Assembly (NCBI GenBank): GCA_030549495.1
Contig: JAUIRK010000836.1
Span: forward strand, 56,212-120,211
Direction of reading: 5' to 3'
Source: Nectonema munidae
Taxonomy: Eukaryota; Nematomorpha; Nectonematoida; Nectonematidae
DNA: 64,000 nt
The notes under the pieces are model-generated. The model searched no databases and had not been told where the DNA came from. It worked only from the letters and a program-made list of their open reading frames with translations. The position numbers and the translations under genes were made by a program. Each line of letters starts with the position of its first letter. Within the stretch, counting starts at the first letter, position 1. This document shows, piece after piece, positions 12,096 through 23,900 of this stretch.

Positions 12096-13400
12096 TCAGA
12101 AGAGGTAAATAATAACGGGTGTTTTTCTTAAGCGTATTATAACATAATAAACTAAGAAGTTTAGCAAAAGAAATAAAAAAAAAACTTTCTAAAATTTTTT
12201 CTAAAATTAATCTTCTGCTTTCTTTTTCGATGAGTTTTTATATTACTTACGCTAACGAAAGGGTTTAATTGTCTGCATAATTAAAAAAAAAGATTGGGAT
12301 AAATGTTTGATCAGTTTGAAAGCACCGTTTGCTTCAAATATATAAAATGTCAATGAAAGAGAGAGAGCAGGGGATTAGAGGCTTCAAAATTCTGGCGCTC
12401 AAAAGTTTGAGTGGTGCATCATTCATAACAAATGCACAAATAAGTAGGAAGATAACGAGAAAGCTCAAAGACATCATCATCATCATTATCATCATCATCA
12501 TCGCTGCCGCCGCCATCATTATCCTATTTTTACTTCTTCCACTTTTTTCACAATGAAAAGAAAGACGATAAAATATTATTACACTAACTAAGAGAACATA
12601 ATGGAAAATGGAGTAGAGATAAAAAAAAGTTTTAATAGATTTGAAGATGGCGTATCTCTCCTGCAAACTTGGAAAACAATTAAACTTCGTTACACACACA
12701 CAGACACACACCCACACATACACGCCCCCACCCCCACACACGCTCACACAAATGCATATACTTCCAGATAAAGTTTTTGGTTGTTAACATGTGAACTTGG
12801 CAGTGTGCCCACGATCTAACACTGTGAGTGCGTGTGTGTGGGTATGAGTTGTATAAGTTATGTTTAAGAATATGGTGAGGTGGGTTGGTGTTGAGACAAG
12901 GCATTCCCTCATCATTATCGGCGCAAGATTATAATATCAGGCAGGAAAAGACGATGATGTTTCAACGCTAACTTCTCTCGATGTACAAGGCCATATCCGA
13001 ATCAGTCAGCGAGGATGAAAGAGAGAGAAGTTTTTAGTTCAATAAAGGGAGCGCTTTAGGCAAAGGGTTTTTATTGCATGCGGAATTAAGAGAGAGAGAG
13101 AGAGAGAGAGAGAGATAATAAAAGCAAAATAATTTCTTTCTTTGTGCACTTTTTGGCATTTATATCGCTCAAAACGGGAAAAAATTCATTTTTCCACTTC
13201 TCAAAATCTTTAACTGTTTTCTGCATTTTTAAACTTGACATTCTCTTGCCAACTTCAAGATTCCCTTCTTCAAAATTTGGAATCTTTTCCATCAATCTTT
13301 TTTGGTTAGACTTTTTTTTTAATTTCTTTTGCTAAACTTCTTGGTTTATTATGTTATAATGCGCTTAAGAAAAACACCCGTTATTATTTACCTCTTCTGA
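12096..13400. mobile_element. 1.3-kb element with ~85-bp terminal inverted repeats
   Basis: The left arm (12,096 to about 12,180) begins TCAGAAGAGGTAAATAATAA. The right arm (about 13,311-13,400) is its reverse complement with only a few mismatches over about 85 bp, including ACGGGTGTTTTTCTTAAGCG. The interior is non-coding apart from a short minus-strand frame (13,086-13,295) with no recognised motif. It has picked up microsatellites: (ATC)n at 12,470-12,502, CA-rich DNA near 12,693-12,750 and (GA)n at 13,090-13,115. It looks like a non-autonomous DNA transposon of unknown superfamily. Confidence 0.7.
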
Positions 13401-14641
13401 ACAATAGAAGTCTTGGTTCAGTTCTTGTGATTATTATTATTATTGATCATATTTAAGAAAATTAAATGAAAAAATATATTGCAATTATTTATTTATCATT
13501 AAAATTATCAATAACTCAAATTATGAATTATGTTGAGTTAATTAATTAGTTAATCACCATATGATGTTATTTGCTTTCTAAGTGGATTACAATCTTCTCA
13601 TGTTAATTAATGAATTTTCATAAAAATAAATCTTCGTTCATACAAAAAAGTCATAAGAAAGAGAATTGATAAAGAAAAACATGTTTTTGAAAATTGCAAC
13701 CCTTCACCTATCTTCCTCATATGAGTTTTTAGTTTCTTTTTCTCCCATGTTTACCTTATTGGTTAAATTATTGAATTATACCTTATTGAAATAAATAGTT
13801 ACATATTAACGCTTGAAATAATGGCATGTTGAGTTTTAAATACAAATATTCTTTGCTTACAAGTACTATTTAATATGCAAATAGTCCTAACGACCAAAAT
13901 CATTGTATATTTTGTGTATACTAATTACTATTATTATTATTATAACCAACTTTTGTGTTACTTATTAAATAGTAATTAAATCTTCCTCATCAAGTTTTTA
14001 ACTTGATTAATTGTAAAAAATTGAATATTCAATTCATTATTTAGTTATAGTCATAAAATAAATCAGTATTCATAGAATTCGTTAAAATAAATTATGAAGA
14101 TTGCCAATTAGTTAATTGATTAACTATGCTGTACTCAATATGAAAATTATTTAAGCGTATTTGAAAATGTACTTTTGTAATGAATAATTGTTAATATCAT
14201 TATCGGTGATCACTCAAAAAACTAGTAAAAAAACTAGTTAAAAAGTAAACAAGTAGTAAAATGATTTTTTTACTTTTTTTTGGATCTAAAAAAGATATAT
14301 GTTATAATTTTAGAATTTGAATAATAGTAAAATATTTATTGACTATTTATATAATTTAAATAAATAATATATTAAAAAGATCATTTAAAAAGGACAATTT
14401 AAGCTAAGTGACAGATCTTTACAAGTAAATTTAATGGGAGAAAAGTCTTTACTGCTCTTCACATAACTCCAATATCTAAGTCACACACCTATCAACAAAT
14501 CATGAGATACACACAATAACTACAAAAGATTTTAATTACACCACATTTATTTTAATTACTTTGAAAAAAATAAGATTTCGAAAAGCTATGAAAGGATGTC
14601 AGTATATTTCTTTTATTTCACTAAAAAGTCTCACATTTTAA
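13401..14641. other. Intergenic AT-rich stretch, no gene recognised
   Basis: Contains short (TTA)n runs near 13,430-13,445 and 13,930-13,942. No coding frame or repeat boundary could be recognised. Confidence 0.4.
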
Positions 14642-14760
14642 CGCATTAACGACCAGAATAATCAGACGATATCCAATGCAAAGCAGAAGATTTGTATTAA
14701 AGAGCATTGATAAACGCAGACGATTTTATTTTTGTAAAGTCGACTCTGGGCGTTAACCGG
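14642..14760 (+). mobile_element. piggyBac-type MITE, family A, copy 1
   Basis: The body is flanked on both sides by TTAA (14,638-14,641 and 14,761-14,764). The ends are inverted: CGCATTAACGACC on the left and GGGCGTTAACCGG on the right. The interior carries CAGACGAT and GCAGACGAT. An inverted copy is present at 44,102-44,230. TTAA duplication plus short inverted ends points to piggyBac mobilisation; the body is non-coding. Confidence 0.75.
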
Positions 14761-14880
14761 TTAAATTGTGCGCTTAATTGCTTTCCTTATTTGTTCAATT
14801 TACATTGATTTTATTTTAAATTAATGTCTTCTTATTTTTTATTCGTAAACACGCTAAAGTTTTTAACCTTTTTTACGCAG

Positions 14881-14948
14881 ACGAATATCATAAAATCATT
14901 TCTTGAATCATAATGACAGAAATATCTGGAAAATTGGACGATGTTGCG
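14881..14948 (+). CDS. Exon 1: short leader and start codon
   Basis: An acceptor (TTTTTTACGCAG) precedes 32 bases of leader and the ATG at 14,913. Twelve codons (MTEISGKLDDVA) end in phase 0 at GCG|GTAAGA. The start was chosen because it joins in phase with exon 2 to give a continuous amphipathic helix-like N-terminus. The presence of an acceptor implies at least one upstream non-coding exon. The exon sits between two TTAA-type MITEs. Confidence 0.65.
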
Positions 14949-17900
14949 GTAAGAACTTGATTTTTTAATATATCTAATATTAATAACCCAGTTAGTACCA
15001 ATGTTCCCAGTGGAAACAAGATGAACTCTTCTTTTGGATGGAATTAAATATGGATTACTGAAGTCGTTTGCGTTGCCTATGGGGAACATTGATATTGACT
15101 GGGTTAAGTTGTGCAGTGAAATCTGCCAGAATACGATGTATGGGGCATAAAAAAGAGGAGCGCCATTTTAACCTTTTAATTAGATTATTGAGCTGTGGGT
15201 GTTAGTTAATTAATTTGTCAAATAATTCATTTTGTTAAAGCATCTTTATAACATTAAAAGCTTAAATTCCCATTAAGTACCATAGAAATCAGACGATTTT
15301 AAAAAAACGCAGACGATTGATATTCAAAGTCATTGAAAAAAGCAGACGAAAATGAAATTACTTATGTTCCCGTATTGGAAACATTGGGACTTAATGGGTT
15401 AAATCACAAAAATAATACAGTAATACGAGCGTTATATATAACATAACATAATTTATTAAGTGGAAATAAAAGCTATAAGTATAAGTTTGTGAGGATCGTA
15501 TCGTGTGAAAAAAATGTTTCATAAAATTTTTTCCATCGTTTCTTGAATTTCTCAGAGAAAAAGCAGGTGAAACAGGAGAGTTTACGTCCATGCTCTTGTT
15601 GATTATATTGAATACCGTGATCATATCATTGCGTTTGACTCTGTATGCGAAAGATGGCAAAGATCATTTATGTAGTCTTTCCTTATAATCAAATTTTTCA
15701 AGTCTTTTTATTTTTTTAGTTATAAATCTTTGCATTTTTTTAACTTTTGCATATCTTTTGTACGCGTTGGATGGGATATTACGTTACCATATTCAAGATG
15801 TTGTCGTATCGGGGCTTTATATAATGGTAGTGCTCATTCCAGTATCGAATACAGTGAAGCGTCTGAAGACTTGAAAAAATATTGAATAAGCCTTTGAAAT
15901 AGCTTTTGAAAAATGAGTTTCAAAAGGCAAAGTTTTGTCTATAGTGACCCTAAGATCGCTAATAAAGGCAACTTGTTTTATAGCATAGCCAGCTATGTAA
16001 TGGGAGACATTATTCTTTGAGCCAATTTGAAGGTGACACTACCTTCAGAGAAGTTGAGATCCATACCCCAAGTGTTGCACCGTTCGTACAGAGCAAAGAG
16101 ATCACTTTGTAAAGTCTTTTGAGATTTGTCAGTTGAAGCGCAGTAACTTTTAAGATCGTCTGCAAATAGTTTCAAATGAGAATCAATGTTGGAGGGCAAG
16201 TCGTTAATGTATAAATTGAATAACGGAAGGTCCAGGCACCTACCTTGCATAACACCACTTATTACATCGATTGAACTTGATAGCTGTCCATTGACAGAAA
16301 CTTCTTGTGTTCTATAATCCATTTTAAAACTCTAGTATTTATCCCATATACTCCTTAATTTTTTGAGTATATAGTTTTAGGGTACGTTATCAAAAGCTTT
16401 ACTAAAATCAAAGTAAAGAACGTAAACAGTTAAACTCTTTTCTAATATGGTGGCAATATCGTTATGAAATTCTAACAATTGGGTTATTGTAGATTTTTTC
16501 TTATAGAAGTCATGCTGTTCACTTGTGACGAGTTTGTTATGTTCCAGGTACGAAAGAATATTCTCTGAATTGATCGATTCTAGGACTTTAGATAACACCG
16601 TGGTCAAACTTATTGGTCTGTAGTTGGAAATAAGTTTAGGCTCTGAATTTTTATGAACTGGTGTCACTATTACTTTTTTCCATGTCATGGAAAGGATTTT
16701 TTCACTGATTGAATGATTAAAAAGCTTGGTTATAGGCGGAGTTCAAATATCACTTAAGTTCTTCAATATGTATCGATGTAAGTTTTCAATACCTGGAGAC
16801 TTGTTTACATCTAGGGAGCTGAGTTTATCATACACAATTTCTTCGTAAATTACTAAATCATTCATTGGAAACCTATTGAGCTCAGGATTGCCATTTGTTG
16901 GGTCACTTGTGGTGCAAAAACATAACATATTTCTGGGTACACAACATAAGATACCATCTGGATATATTTGAGATGGAAATTGAAAAAAATATCTCTATGT
17001 GTTTTCACTTGTTATGTGTCTTGTGACGTACGTGTCACAAGTTTATAAAAATTTAAATTCGCACGTTTTCCCGCCCCCTTACTAAGGTAGTCTAAATAAA
17101 AGTCACAATCCCCATCAGCCTCTCTTATGAATTGTTCAAATTGCAAATTAGCTGAAAAAATTTAGAAGGATAAAATAAAAAAAATTAGTTTAAAAAGCTT
17201 GTAATCTTTGTTCAAAGGAAGATTACTTACATTTAAAAGATTAATCTCTCTGAAAGTCTTTGTTTTTTCCACTTAAGAGCATTTGAAGTCTAAGACTCTA
17301 AGATACAGAATTTGCGGTAAAAAATATTTTCCAAAAACATGAGTATAAAATAAGATAAAATAAGTTCTAACAAAAAGTTTGTTTAAAATTTCAAAACTTC
17401 CATAGCCCTTGAACAAAGAGAAAATTTGCGCCAAATGGACGAAGTTAAAGTGAAAAGGGACACATTTAAGGTAAAATGGACAGAGTTTAACGTGATTTAT
17501 TTGATCAAACTGAAATTGATTCACAAGCATCCTTAATATTTAAATAGTGTGGCCTAGCTTAATTTTATTTTGCTTAAATTCATCTATAGCTCAGCTTTTT
17601 GATTAAATCCATTTACAACAAATCACTAATTCCACGTCCATGATTAGTTATTTTAGCTATAGTAAAGTGTATGCTAATTGCTACAACTCTTTCCATTACT
17701 GTTTCCTTGTGATTAAACTTTATAAAAAATAATTTGAGCTTTTTCGAAGAATAAAGTAGAAAAATTGAAAATAAAAAAAAACTAATTATTTTTATTTCAT
17801 TCCAGTATATATATAACTTCATTCACGTGATTTCCTTTTTTGAAAACTTTACTCATATTCCTGTAATTTGCTTCTCAAATTGCTCAATTACTTTGCGAAA

Positions 17901-20900
17901 TGTGGCTAAATTTGTTTCAATCAAAATTAACACACATGATAATTTCATTAAATACGCAAAATGTCAAACATCTCATTTGTGAGTAATTTTAATAAATCAA
18001 TCAATCAATCAATATATTTAAAATTGTTTAATACTTTGAAGCTATATATGTAAAACATATGCTGATGTTTAAAAAAGGATATGAAATTTAATGAATACTT
18101 TTTTATTCTGCAATTCTAAGAAATTTCCTATAAAGATCCAAAAAATGATAACGAGTCTTAGGCACCAAAATTGTGTTCGAATTACTCTTTAAGCAATTTT
18201 TTAGGATAATTTGAAAGATATCAAAGATAGCGCTAAGGATAGCCTTAAGAAGGTAGAAGATATCAAAGATGACGTTGACAAAAATTTGGGGACTGAAGCC
18301 GATCAGCATGGTAAAAAAGATAAGCCAGATTCCGAGCCTTCAAAAGATGACAGTATTTTTAGACTTTAAATTATTTTAAACAAATATTCATTGCGCTAAA
18401 ACTGTTATTTGCAAATCTTTGAGCGATCCAAAAATTCTAGTGGAATTTACTTTAAGACTTTCTTCAAAAAGAAATATGCGTATATACTTTGTCATTTACA
18501 TATCAAATTTTACCACGAAAACTCATTATAATCAATTGGAGAATGATAAAAAAAAATTTTCAAGAAACATAGAAACAGTAAAAATTCAGCGTATCTAACA
18601 ATGTAATGAATTTGTTCAATAAAAATGGGATTCCAATTCAAAAAAATGATTTAATTAAAAGTCATGCTTGTATAAGGATAGAATTTAAATTGAAAAAATT
18701 AGAATCAAATTTTAATAGTGCATCATTCAGGCCAAATTGGCAAGATGGCCCAGTCTATCATCGCTTGACTGCCCATTTATATTACTAAATAACTAAAGGG
18801 ACCGTGAACTTTCCAAAAAAGTAAAAGAAATAGCGTAATAAGATTACTTATTACTCAAAGGAAGATTACTTACATTTAAAAGATTAATCTCTCTGAAAGT
18901 CTTTGTTTTTTCCACTTAAGAGCATTTGAAGTCTAAGACTCTAAGATACAGAGTTTAAAAGTTAAATGGGCTAAAACATGAATTTAAGGAGAAGCTTTAA
19001 AGATCAAAAAAATTTTCCAGTTCGTTTAAAAAGGACTGTGAAACGGAATACGGTTGAGGAGTTTCGAGATAAGATTGGCTATCTATCTATATAAGATGGT
19101 TAGTATGTCGGCATTTGTAGATTAAATGAGTTGCAGTTTGAACAGTAGAACATCCGAACCTACATCCAAGAGAGTCACACTTTTTAATAGGAAATCGAAT
19201 TTTTTACAATTAACAGAACGCATATGCCATCTTACTAACTCGAGTGAAACACAAAGTATTTTGTGCTCCTTGAATTTCTTATAAAGGTTCATCTAAAATC
19301 GCGCGCGCCTACCAGATGTTCCTACAAATCCATTTCCACAAGTTGAGGGGTGTCTTGGCCACATCAGATGAATATAAGGAAAAAATTTCGAGACAAAGAT
19401 GAGTGCAGAGGAAGAATTTTAATAAATAGAGTTTTTTCGAGGCTTTAGATTTAGAATTTAAAAAGATAAAAAAAAAGAATAAAGAAAAAAATATAAAAAA
19501 AATTATATATACCATTTTTAGTTTCATTTTCCCCGTTTGCAATTCTAATTTCTCCTTTTGCAATTTTATTTTGTATTTTTTCAATTCTATTTTGTCCTTT
19601 TGCAATTCTAACTACCAGGTTGAGTAAAAGTCAATAAAGTCAACTTTTATCTCAGTTTAGCAAAAACTCTCTGAAGAAGATCTTTACTTTCTTAGTGTAA
19701 AAATTGTTGAACTAATTTCTAATTTTTAAGTCAAACAAAGTCAATTTTTCGAGTTTAGTTCAATAAAGTCAATTTTTATATTTAACACTTTTTGATTCAA
19801 TGTGCCTAAAATTGTTATAGCGATACATACAAGATTTTTTCTTTATATCAACACTTCCACAATAGTTGGGCTTTTTTCATCTAATAAAAGGTTTTACTGT
19901 AAAGTTTGCCTGACTGAGGTTAAACATGAAACAGTTTTTTGTAAGACAAATTTTTTTTGTTGACAAACGCGTTTACATACGATATATGCGCTGCAGAAGT
20001 TATGGAATTTTATTCCCAAACTTTTTTATTATTGCATGTTTTTCACATCTTTTACACAAGTTTACCTTAAAAATTAAGTTATCCTATAAAATTGTAGATT
20101 ACCGGCATTAAATCATTCAAAATTAGTAATAGAAAAAGATGTTCTCTTTTCAAACCTATCGGCAACACTTCAGTTCCAATTGTAACGAAATTGACAAATT
20201 AGTTGCAAGCAGCAAAATATTTTCCTTAAAATCTTCCAGCAGTGAAGAAATTAATGATGAAGATGATGGAATTTTATTGCCAAATTTCAAGAAATTGTTA
20301 AAAAAGAAAATCTGTGTCAAAACTTGCTAACGATAATTAGAGAATACTCACGATTCATTGATTTAGTCGGAAAAGGTCAACATAGAGACTTTTTCAGTCG
20401 AAGAAATAATATTTAGTCAATCTTCTAAATTAAAGTACATGAAGAAATACAGATTAAAATATGGAATAATTTAATTGGTAATTGGTTGTGAAAAATTTTA
20501 AAAATTTAATTTAAAACTAATTTTAAAATATCAAAAAAGAGTTTAAATAAAAATGACACCAATCAAAACAATATAAACGTAGCAAAATAAAAAAATTGAA
20601 TTCATTCAAAATTACAAAAGAACAAAAGAGAGTTGCAAAAAGGAAAAATAGAATTTAAAATAGTATATATTATATTAACTTTATTGTATATAGTGCCGAG
20701 GACGCACTGAAAACTTTATTTATCAAGCGCATTCGAAACTTAGTATCTTTATCAAAATAAAAAAGCTGCAGTAGAGCGCTAGAGATAAATAAGGTTTTCA
20801 ATGTGTCCTCTCAACTATACATAATCTCTTTTCAATCATTCTTCATAATGAGTTTGTAAAAATCTTTACAGAAGGAATGATTAGGGCGTCAGTGGCATGT

Positions 20901-23900
20901 GAGTTGTTAGACTTCAAGGATTTCATTCCAAAGGTCCCGGGTTCGATTCCCAACGTACCCGAAATGAAAATTTTTGTTTAATCTGAGGTCATACGCAAGA
21001 AGGACATCCGGTCAAGAAATGCACCACGCTCCAAAAAAAAGTCTAACATATTTGTGTGTGTGAGAGGTAGGTCTTACCCTACGAATTCGGGAACAAAGGA
21101 CGTTAAATGATGTTTTTTTATAGAAGAAATAAATGCAACTATCTTTCTTCATGTTAAAAAGTTTAAAATTAGAATACTTATACTGATTTATAGTATATAA
21201 TTAATATATTTAAGATTTAATATAAACTCAAGTTCAAATAATATCTCAAAAAAAATAATTTAATGATAAAGCGATTTATTTGCGTTATAAAGCTCTTAAC
21301 TTCACTTTTTGTGCAAAATGTTCTTGAATAAAATCAAACCCTTTCAAATTCAATATACATACCCTAAGCTCTATCATATCTTATAACATCAGAGGCAAGT
21401 ATACAAAAGTTAATTAAATTAAAACATATTTGAATTTAAATGAAAAATCGAGTTTAAATTTGAAAATTGAACTGATATATATATATATTAATTGATTTCT
21501 TACTTCACTGCTTGTTGAAGTAAGGTAACAAACTTTACTGTTTAAATTCTTCTAGTTTATGATATAAACGGTGCAGATGATGTTGCATATGAAAAGCCTA
21601 TTAAAAAGATTGATTATCCCTTATGGTATGATGAACATGATGAAGATATTAGAAGTATTTTACAAACATTTTTCATCATCTTTCAAAAAGTTCATTCAAC
21701 ATAAAAAAAATATGCAAAAATGAGATGCAAGACTTTGCATATGTTTTATCACTGAGAGGGAAAATTAGTTTCACTTGCTAATTAGGTTAGTAGAGCTGTT
21801 TTTTCAATTAGTGAACGATGACTTTACTAACTTTATTAGTTTCGGCTACTAATTATGCATTTTCACAGATGTAAGTTTAATAAAGACTAGACAGAGTATT
21901 CATTATTTTCTCAAATGTTACAAAGTATCATTACTAATAAATGCGTTATACACTCCGAGAAAGCCTCATTTGAAGTATGAAAAGAGAAATCTAGATGGCG
22001 TTAAATATACCCATATATATTTTAAATAATGAATTTTCAAGAGATATTTTCCAGGTTCTTTTTTAAGATATCATTCAGGGTCTGTTTATTGCCCTCCTCC
22101 TTCTTCGCACTATGGAAAAAGGGCACCCAAGTAAAATTATTGTAAAGTATGTGTTTAGTAATAAAAATAAAATTATTTTTTACAAGAAAAGATATAAGAT
22201 TGGAATGCCCTGGCGACACGATTCTAACCTTGTTAGTAATCAAGCTATCACTAGACATTAAGATTGTTTCCCAAATTGGGAGTGTTCGTGTTAGGATAGT
22301 ATCGATCACTCAGCTGTATTTATATATTTGTAAAATATATTCTTGTAAAATAATATATATAACAAGGTATAGCTATGCAGAAGCAAAGGGCGGTAGGCGT
22401 TTAGTGGGATGAAAAGACCAGGTAGACCTGGTCTCAGCATTCCGAGGGGGGGGCACGATATCCAAAGAGATGGGTGCGAAAGTCACAAACAAACTTAACT
22501 TACTAACTAACAAGTATGCAAACATATGGTAAATCAAGAAATTTTTCCGAAAGTTAAAATTTTAACGAAGAAAAAAAGTTCGCGTAGTATTATTTTAGCC
22601 AGCAATCATATATTTTCGAATTGGCGAAAATAATAATATCGCGTAGATTTCATGATTTACAGTATAAAGAGATTTTTTCTGTTTTTTTGAATAAAATATT
22701 TTTAACTAAAATTTTTTGAACTTTTTTTTTAATTTATACATTCTCGTTTTTGGGAGTCGCTATTTTCTTCGCAGTCCCCTTCCCACTAACACAACCATAA
22801 AAAAAGACTCCGATGTCATAAACAACAAAACCATAAAAACGTTAACATTGGAAAAGTAACATGCTTATTGTGTTGCAAAATTTTTCAAATAATTTTTTTA
22901 AATTTATTTGACTACATTTTCAAATTTGTTTTCCAATAACTTTACTAAACTCTTTATTTGATTCAAAACAGATGAATTCAGTGAGTTGTGCCAATTTTTA
23001 GAGATGCTTAAGTTTTTAATATGATTTATTTATCCAAAAGTAAAAATTATAACAATTTATAATTGGGCTTAGTTTTTTTCTAATTTTGAGGTAGGTTACA
23101 ACACCTTCAAGCTGGTAAAGCTTACTAATTCAGTAGTGAATTTTTGGACAAGATACTTCCTATACTGATTGAGTTAGCATGTGCAACTAATTTGTTCTCA
23201 GTGTTTTAATTTACTTAAATTCAGTGGCGTACTTAGAAGTGAAGGGCGGGTGGCTGTGATAAGACAAGACAAGACAAAACTTTATATCAAAGAATGATCC
23301 AAGTATTGGTTATTTTGACTTCAAAACAGTTTGCTTTCAAAGGTTTATCAAAACCACAAGAGGGAAATCTAACTTTAAGAAATATAATCAATTAATAATA
23401 AAGAGGGCAAATCAATCTTATTGGAAACTTGAATACAAAAGAAAATAGCAAAATTTTCAAATCAAAAGTAAATTATTTTCCTTAAAAACTTGTACATTTC
23501 GCAAAAAATCTCTTTCACTAATAATACTCTAAAAAATCATGTTTCCTTTTGGTGCTATAAATTAATATAACAATGTGATACTGAATCCACTTAAAATATT
23601 TTAGTTGTCTTTATTGCATTCATGCTTTCATGTTTTATAGCATTTTATTTTTATTTTTTCTATAAAAAAAAGTCTATTAAATTTTTTATTTTTTTTTAAT
23701 TAAGCTTTTTTACTCTACCAGAGATCGCAAAACTTTTAGGAACATAACAACTTTCATGAAAATTAGAATTTACTTAAGACAAGACAAGACAAGCTTTATT
23801 TATTAATTTGAATGAATTGAAATGAATATTTATCATTTGTAAAGAAAATGAATATTTATCAATGTAAAACTTCTCATAAATTCCAAAAGTTAGAAGATTT

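Noticed and set aside
12329-12747. Overlapping frames on both strands at 12.3-12.7 kb
   Set aside because: Driven by (ATC)n and CA-rich low-complexity DNA inside a non-autonomous transposon.
20884-20965. Functional tRNA gene
   Set aside because: A and B boxes are present, but the acceptor and anticodon stems do not pair and a SINE body follows.
22404-22500. GACCAGGTAGACCTGGTC inverted repeat as a possible regulatory hairpin
   Set aside because: Short and isolated; more likely a repeat fragment, with nothing nearby to regulate.
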